A stretch of DNA of 60,056 nt, taken from Scytalidium lignicola (Eukaryota; Ascomycota; Leotiomycetes). Below are positions 55,990 through 60,056 of this stretch, piece after piece. Position 1 is the stretch's first letter. Every line of letters begins with the position of its first letter. The stretch lies in assembly GCA_002812745.2 (NCBI GenBank), contig NCSJ02000267.1, positions 1 through 60,056 of the forward strand, read 5' to 3'. Below the pieces are notes generated by a model that was not told where the DNA came from, did no database searches, and worked only from the letters and a program-made list of their open reading frames with translations. A program made the position numbers and the translations under genes.

Positions 55990-58900
55990 GTAAACAATAC
56001 AATATCAACATAAGGTAAATATCTAAATACTCTATTAATAAGTATACAAGGTATATTACACTTTGAATACTACTTTATACAACACTTATGAAGTTATAAA
56101 TAATTATGTTAACTTATAATACAAGACTAGTACTTATAGTAAGGATAGAAGAAATTAATCCCTTATTAAGGGAGATAACAAAAACAAAAGTAGGTAAGTT
56201 AAAGACTCAAGTATTTAAAGTAATATTACTAGACAAGTTTAACAAGACTAAGTCTAAGTTATAACTCTTCTTGGTTTAATATAAAATATATATTACCTTT
56301 AACAATNAAAAAGTTTAATAATAAAGAAGACTAAATGTTATAAATTAAAATATACTTATGAAGATTAATGTTTAATTAGATTAAATCATTCTTGAAGAAT
56401 TACCTTAAATACTAAACTAATAATAAACAAAGAATTCTTCTTTAAGTTAAGAAAATCTTTAGAAGTTAAGAAGGATTTAAGGAGGAAATTAATAAGGTTT
56501 TCAGAAATATTGATAAGGTATACTAAGTAAAAAGGCATTTACAAGGATTAAGACAAACAACTTTAATAGTTAATTATATTATAAAATATNAAAAAGTTTA
56601 TAAGTAAGACAATATAAAATAATTTAGTATACATAATTATATTCTATCAAGGGCTGAAGAAATCAGTTAAAGATAAGGTAGTCAAGGGTAAACAATCAAA
56701 TATACTAAATGCCTTGATTGAAAAATCTATTATCTAAGACAACTCTTTATTTAAGAGAAAGCTTGATAAGAGAGGATTTTTTAAGAAGAGGACAAGTTAA
56801 AAGAAGTCAAGAAGAATAACATCAACAGATTATAGAAATCTAACAGACTTAAACATTATTAAGAAAGGGTATTTACAGAAGAAAAAGATCTTATTAAAAG
56901 AAATGAAAAGGTAAAAGGNAAAAAAACCTTTACTATTAATATAGATTACTAAAATATATAGTATTATTACATTATAAGAGTAGAACTTCTAGAAAAAGAA
57001 AGAAAGTTATATTAGTTAAAGTAAATTTAGTAGATNAAAAAACACTTAACAAAATAAGAACTCAAGGAAAGAAGGATTTATATACAAATAAGCAAATTAT
57101 ACTTAGAAGGAGAATTAGAAGAATAAGAATAAGAATAATTATTACTTAACATTATAATGTTTAAAGAACCTTAAGCTGGAGAAAGAATAATTTTGAAAAG
57201 CTTAAACTTTNAAAAGAACTTAGTAAAGACAAGGTTAGAAAATCATCAAGACAAAATAAATATAATAAAAACCTTTAACAATTCTAAAACTTATATATAT
57301 AATAAGAATTCTAATAAAAGTACAAATAAAATTATTATAAGAACTTAGGATAAAAACACTAAGTATACTAGAGACTAAAAGAATAGTTTAGGTGTTAGGA
57401 TATTTTCTACTATTATTATCAAAGCTAAATTATTAGGTAATATTTAAGGAAACTATTAAAATTACAAACTAAACTCAAGAGGTAAACAATTTACTTAAAA
57501 TCTTCTAAGAAGACAAAGAAGAATATTAAAAGTACAGATTAGGAAAAGTCTATTAATTTAACAAAAAACATCTTAAAGAAAAGATCAAGGTTATTAATTA
57601 CATTATAAAATATAATATTAAACAAAGTCAAAACTTAACAAAAGTCAATAGTATATAAGAAGAGAGATTGTTTTGTAAGAATATTAATTTTATAAGAAAT
57701 ACTTATTATCAGAATATAAAGGTTATGATTAACTTAAGGAGTAATATGAATTTAATATCTATGTAAACAATAAGTTTATTAGGAATTCATACTAAGGTCA
57801 AGTTAATAAGATATTTAATAAGAATAATTAATAAAATAATATTAGAAAAAGTTATAATACTTAAGATTAAACTATATATTATAATCATAAAAGGCTATAA
57901 GGAAACAATTAAGTTTGATGTTATTAATATAAAGAAGTATAATATAATCTTGAGACTATTATAAATGAAGAATTATAATTCTGAAATAAACTAAGCTACT
58001 TATGTAATAAAGTTTATAAGATGCTAATATAACAAGGTAAATAACTTAAGACTTATGGAGGTATATAATACTATAACAAGTAATAAAGAAGACTTAAGAA
58101 GAGCTTTGACTTTATACCTTCAAATACTAGAATAATATAGAGAATTTAAAGAATTATTTATAAAATAGCTTAAAGATACAACATTACTAGAACATTGTGA
58201 ATAAGATTACAAAATACTGTTAAAAGAAGGATTTAAACTACTTTTCAAACTTATATATCTTATTAACTTAACATAAGACATAATCATAAAAGAATAGCTA
58301 AATAAGATAGTAGTAAAAGGATTTATAAGAGAATTATAATTATTATACAAGGTACCTTTGATATTTATACTAAAGTTAAAGGACTTTTAAGGAAAACTTT
58401 GTGAAGATTATAAAGGAATCAACACAAGAATAATGCTAAATCAGTATTTGTTATTTTTAATATCAATTATAAAGGACAAGTTAATAAAAGTTATAATCTT
58501 TACCAAGTTAAACTTCTGAACAAGTTTTAATTTAATCTAAATAAAGGAAGATGAAGAATAAAAAACAATTATACAAATAAAATACAGATTATTCAAAAGT
58601 TTAGTCATATTATTTAAGCTTACCAATATACTAACTATTATATAAATAGTTAATAATAAGATTGTTAAGGAATTTTTAGATAAATTCATAATAGTATACT
58701 TAAACAACATTTTAATATACTTTAAGACAAAAGAAGAATATAAAGAATATGTTAAACAAGTCTTATAAACATTACTTATAAAAGGAATACATTACAAACT
58801 AACTAAGTACAAGTTTTATATTAAGGAAGTTAAGTTCTTAAGAAAAATCATCATTATTACTAAATTCAGAATAAATCTNAAAAAAGATCAAGGTAATCAA

Positions 58901-60056
58901 AGACTAAGTTAAACCAAAAAACATTAAAGATATATAGTCTTTTTTAAGATTAGTAAACTATTATAAACAATATATCAAGGATTATATAATTATAATTAAG
59001 CTATTAATATCCTTGACCAAAAAAGATAAACTGTTTGTATAAAACCAAAAAAGATAAAAAAGCTTTTCAGAAATTGNAAAAATGCTTTTATAAACTAAGT
59101 ACTAACATAGCTTAAGCTAAAGAAACTATTCTGGATAGAAATAGATATGTTAGACTATATAATTAAGGTAATGCTTAGTTAACAAGAAGATAATAAGAAA
59201 TAAAGACTAATAACATTCTATTCTAGAAAGTTTATTCTAATTGAATTAAACTATGAAATATATAATAAAGAATTGTTAATTATTATAGACTTATTCAAGA
59301 AATAATAAGTTTACTTTGTAAAGGCTAAACATGAAATAGAAGTTTTAACAAATCATAAGAATTTAATCTATTTTACTATAACAAAAGAGTTAAATAAATA
59401 ATAAGTAAGATAAGTAAAATTGTTAATAGACTATAATTTCTATATTCACTATATTAAAGGATTTAAGAATATCAAGGTAGATACTCTTAACAAAAAACCA
59501 GAATTCATAAGAAATAATATACATAAATCAAAAGTTATCTTAAAAGAAGAAAGTTAAGACTTAGTATTTTAACATGTACAAATTAACAAGATATTATAAC
59601 TTATAAATAAGGAGTAATTATAGAAAATCCAGAAAATAATTAAATAAGAGGACTAGAAGGAAAATGAGGAAATACATTATAATACCCTTATAAACTATTA
59701 TAATAAAAGAAGTAATTAAGGATAAGAATTCTACAATTTTGGTGTTTGGATTTANTAATAGAAGATTAGTTATACTAAACACTTTAGCCAAAGAATTTAT
59801 TAAAGAACAACATAAATTATTAGCATATAGACATTAAGGAGTTAACAAAACCAAGGATAGGATTTAACAAGAATTTTATATTTACAAATTAAAACAAGTT
59901 GTTAACAAGATTATCAAGGAATATAACATTTATAACAAAAGCAAGAATAAATATAAGTTATTATATAGACAATTACAATTGTTAGAAACATTTAAATAAT
60001 TATAACAATTTATATCTTAAGACTTCATTATTAAGCTTTTACTGTTATAAACAGAG
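55990..60056 (+). mobile_element. Heavily mutated Ty3/Gypsy copy 2, runs off the window
   Basis: This is the second, longer copy. Plus-strand remnants in order: reverse transcriptase (~58270-59060, with KVIIFTKLNF and YLNNILIY, where the usual YLDD reads YLNN); RNase H (~59140-59480, NYEIYNKELL, TNHKNLIYF); the integrase zinc-finger region (~59810-59950, AYRH and KEYNIYNK, where Cys positions read Tyr). Stops are everywhere and nearly all fit C:G-to-T:A change. The start and LTR are not delimited. Confidence 0.72.

Larger units (their letters stand above)
52218..55990 (+). mobile_element. Heavily mutated Ty3/Gypsy copy 1 (truncated)
   Basis: Very AT-rich DNA matching copy 2 (55990-59100) nearly throughout, for example ACACTTTAAGTATTACTTTATA at ~52284 against ACACTTTGAATACTACTTTATA at ~56058. 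Reverse-transcriptase remnants lie near 55095-55900 on the plus strand. It breaks off within the RT/RNase H region (AAAGAAACTGTTCTAAAG, ~55965-55982) and copy 2 begins at once. It is interrupted at 52555-53162 by another element. No frame is open for long, and no LTR could be delimited. Confidence 0.7.

Overview
The window looks like nuclear DNA of a filamentous ascomycete (Pezizomycotina). Genes carry short GT-AG introns (44-154 bp). They include a second-largest RNA polymerase I subunit, an Arl8-type GTPase, a Congo-red-resistance (Rcr) membrane protein and a 'fibroin-3'-like proline-rich membrane protein. Repeats carry the C:G-to-T:A changes expected of repeat-induced point mutation (RIP). 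Gene content is compatible with a leotiomycete, but no species is claimed. Isolated single Ns usually sit beside homopolymers, and where they fall in a reading frame they behave as one surplus base.

Layout. (1) 1-19.1 kb is a gene-rich block of ordinary composition: a spliced serine/threonine/proline-rich orphan (2172-3000), an ABM-type alpha/beta-barrel protein (4615-5280, minus), RPA135 (6297-10014, minus), divergently ARL8 (11078-11931, with a 20-nt micro-exon), an RCR-like gene (13540-14214) and the fibroin-3-like gene (16423-18265). (2) 19.1-26.0 kb is a nested insertion: a TA-flanked inverted-repeat element split by a 6.2-kb Ty1/Copia retrotransposon. (3) 26.2-38.4 kb is an accessory block: a decayed zinc-type dehydrogenase, two MFS transporters (an ACS/Dal5-type permease and an alpha-glucoside-type sugar permease), GNA1 (glucosamine-6-phosphate acetyltransferase) and two broken small genes, one of them DUF1857/AtaL-like. 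(4) 38.7-44.0 kb holds DNA transposons: a pogo/Fot1 element with identical 94-bp terminal repeats but a decayed transposase, a second DDE_1 transposase relic, and a Tc1/mariner element with an uninterrupted 367-aa transposase. (5) 44.86-52.03 kb is a Ty3/Gypsy chromovirus on the minus strand, with 348-bp LTRs, a 5-bp target duplication and an extra antisense Cys-rich ORF. (6) 52.2-60.06 kb is very AT-rich and holds two head-to-tail copies of another heavily mutated Ty3/Gypsy element. Copy one is interrupted by a GC-richer, palindrome-dense 608-bp element with 10-bp terminal inverted repeats and an 8-bp target duplication (hAT-like).

How it fits together. The left third is housekeeping and cell-surface genes (ribosomal RNA synthesis, late-endosome/vacuole traffic, cell-wall-linked membrane proteins). 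The right two thirds is a transposon graveyard with transport and chitin-precursor genes on small islands. Each element can be dated against its host: the hAT-like and Tc1/mariner insertions appear later than the mutation wave that destroyed their surroundings. The strongest candidates for something undescribed are the palindromic hAT-like element, the antisense Cys-rich ORF of the chromovirus, and the repeated stem-loop leader of the Copia element. All functional calls rest on motif recognition by eye, without database searches.
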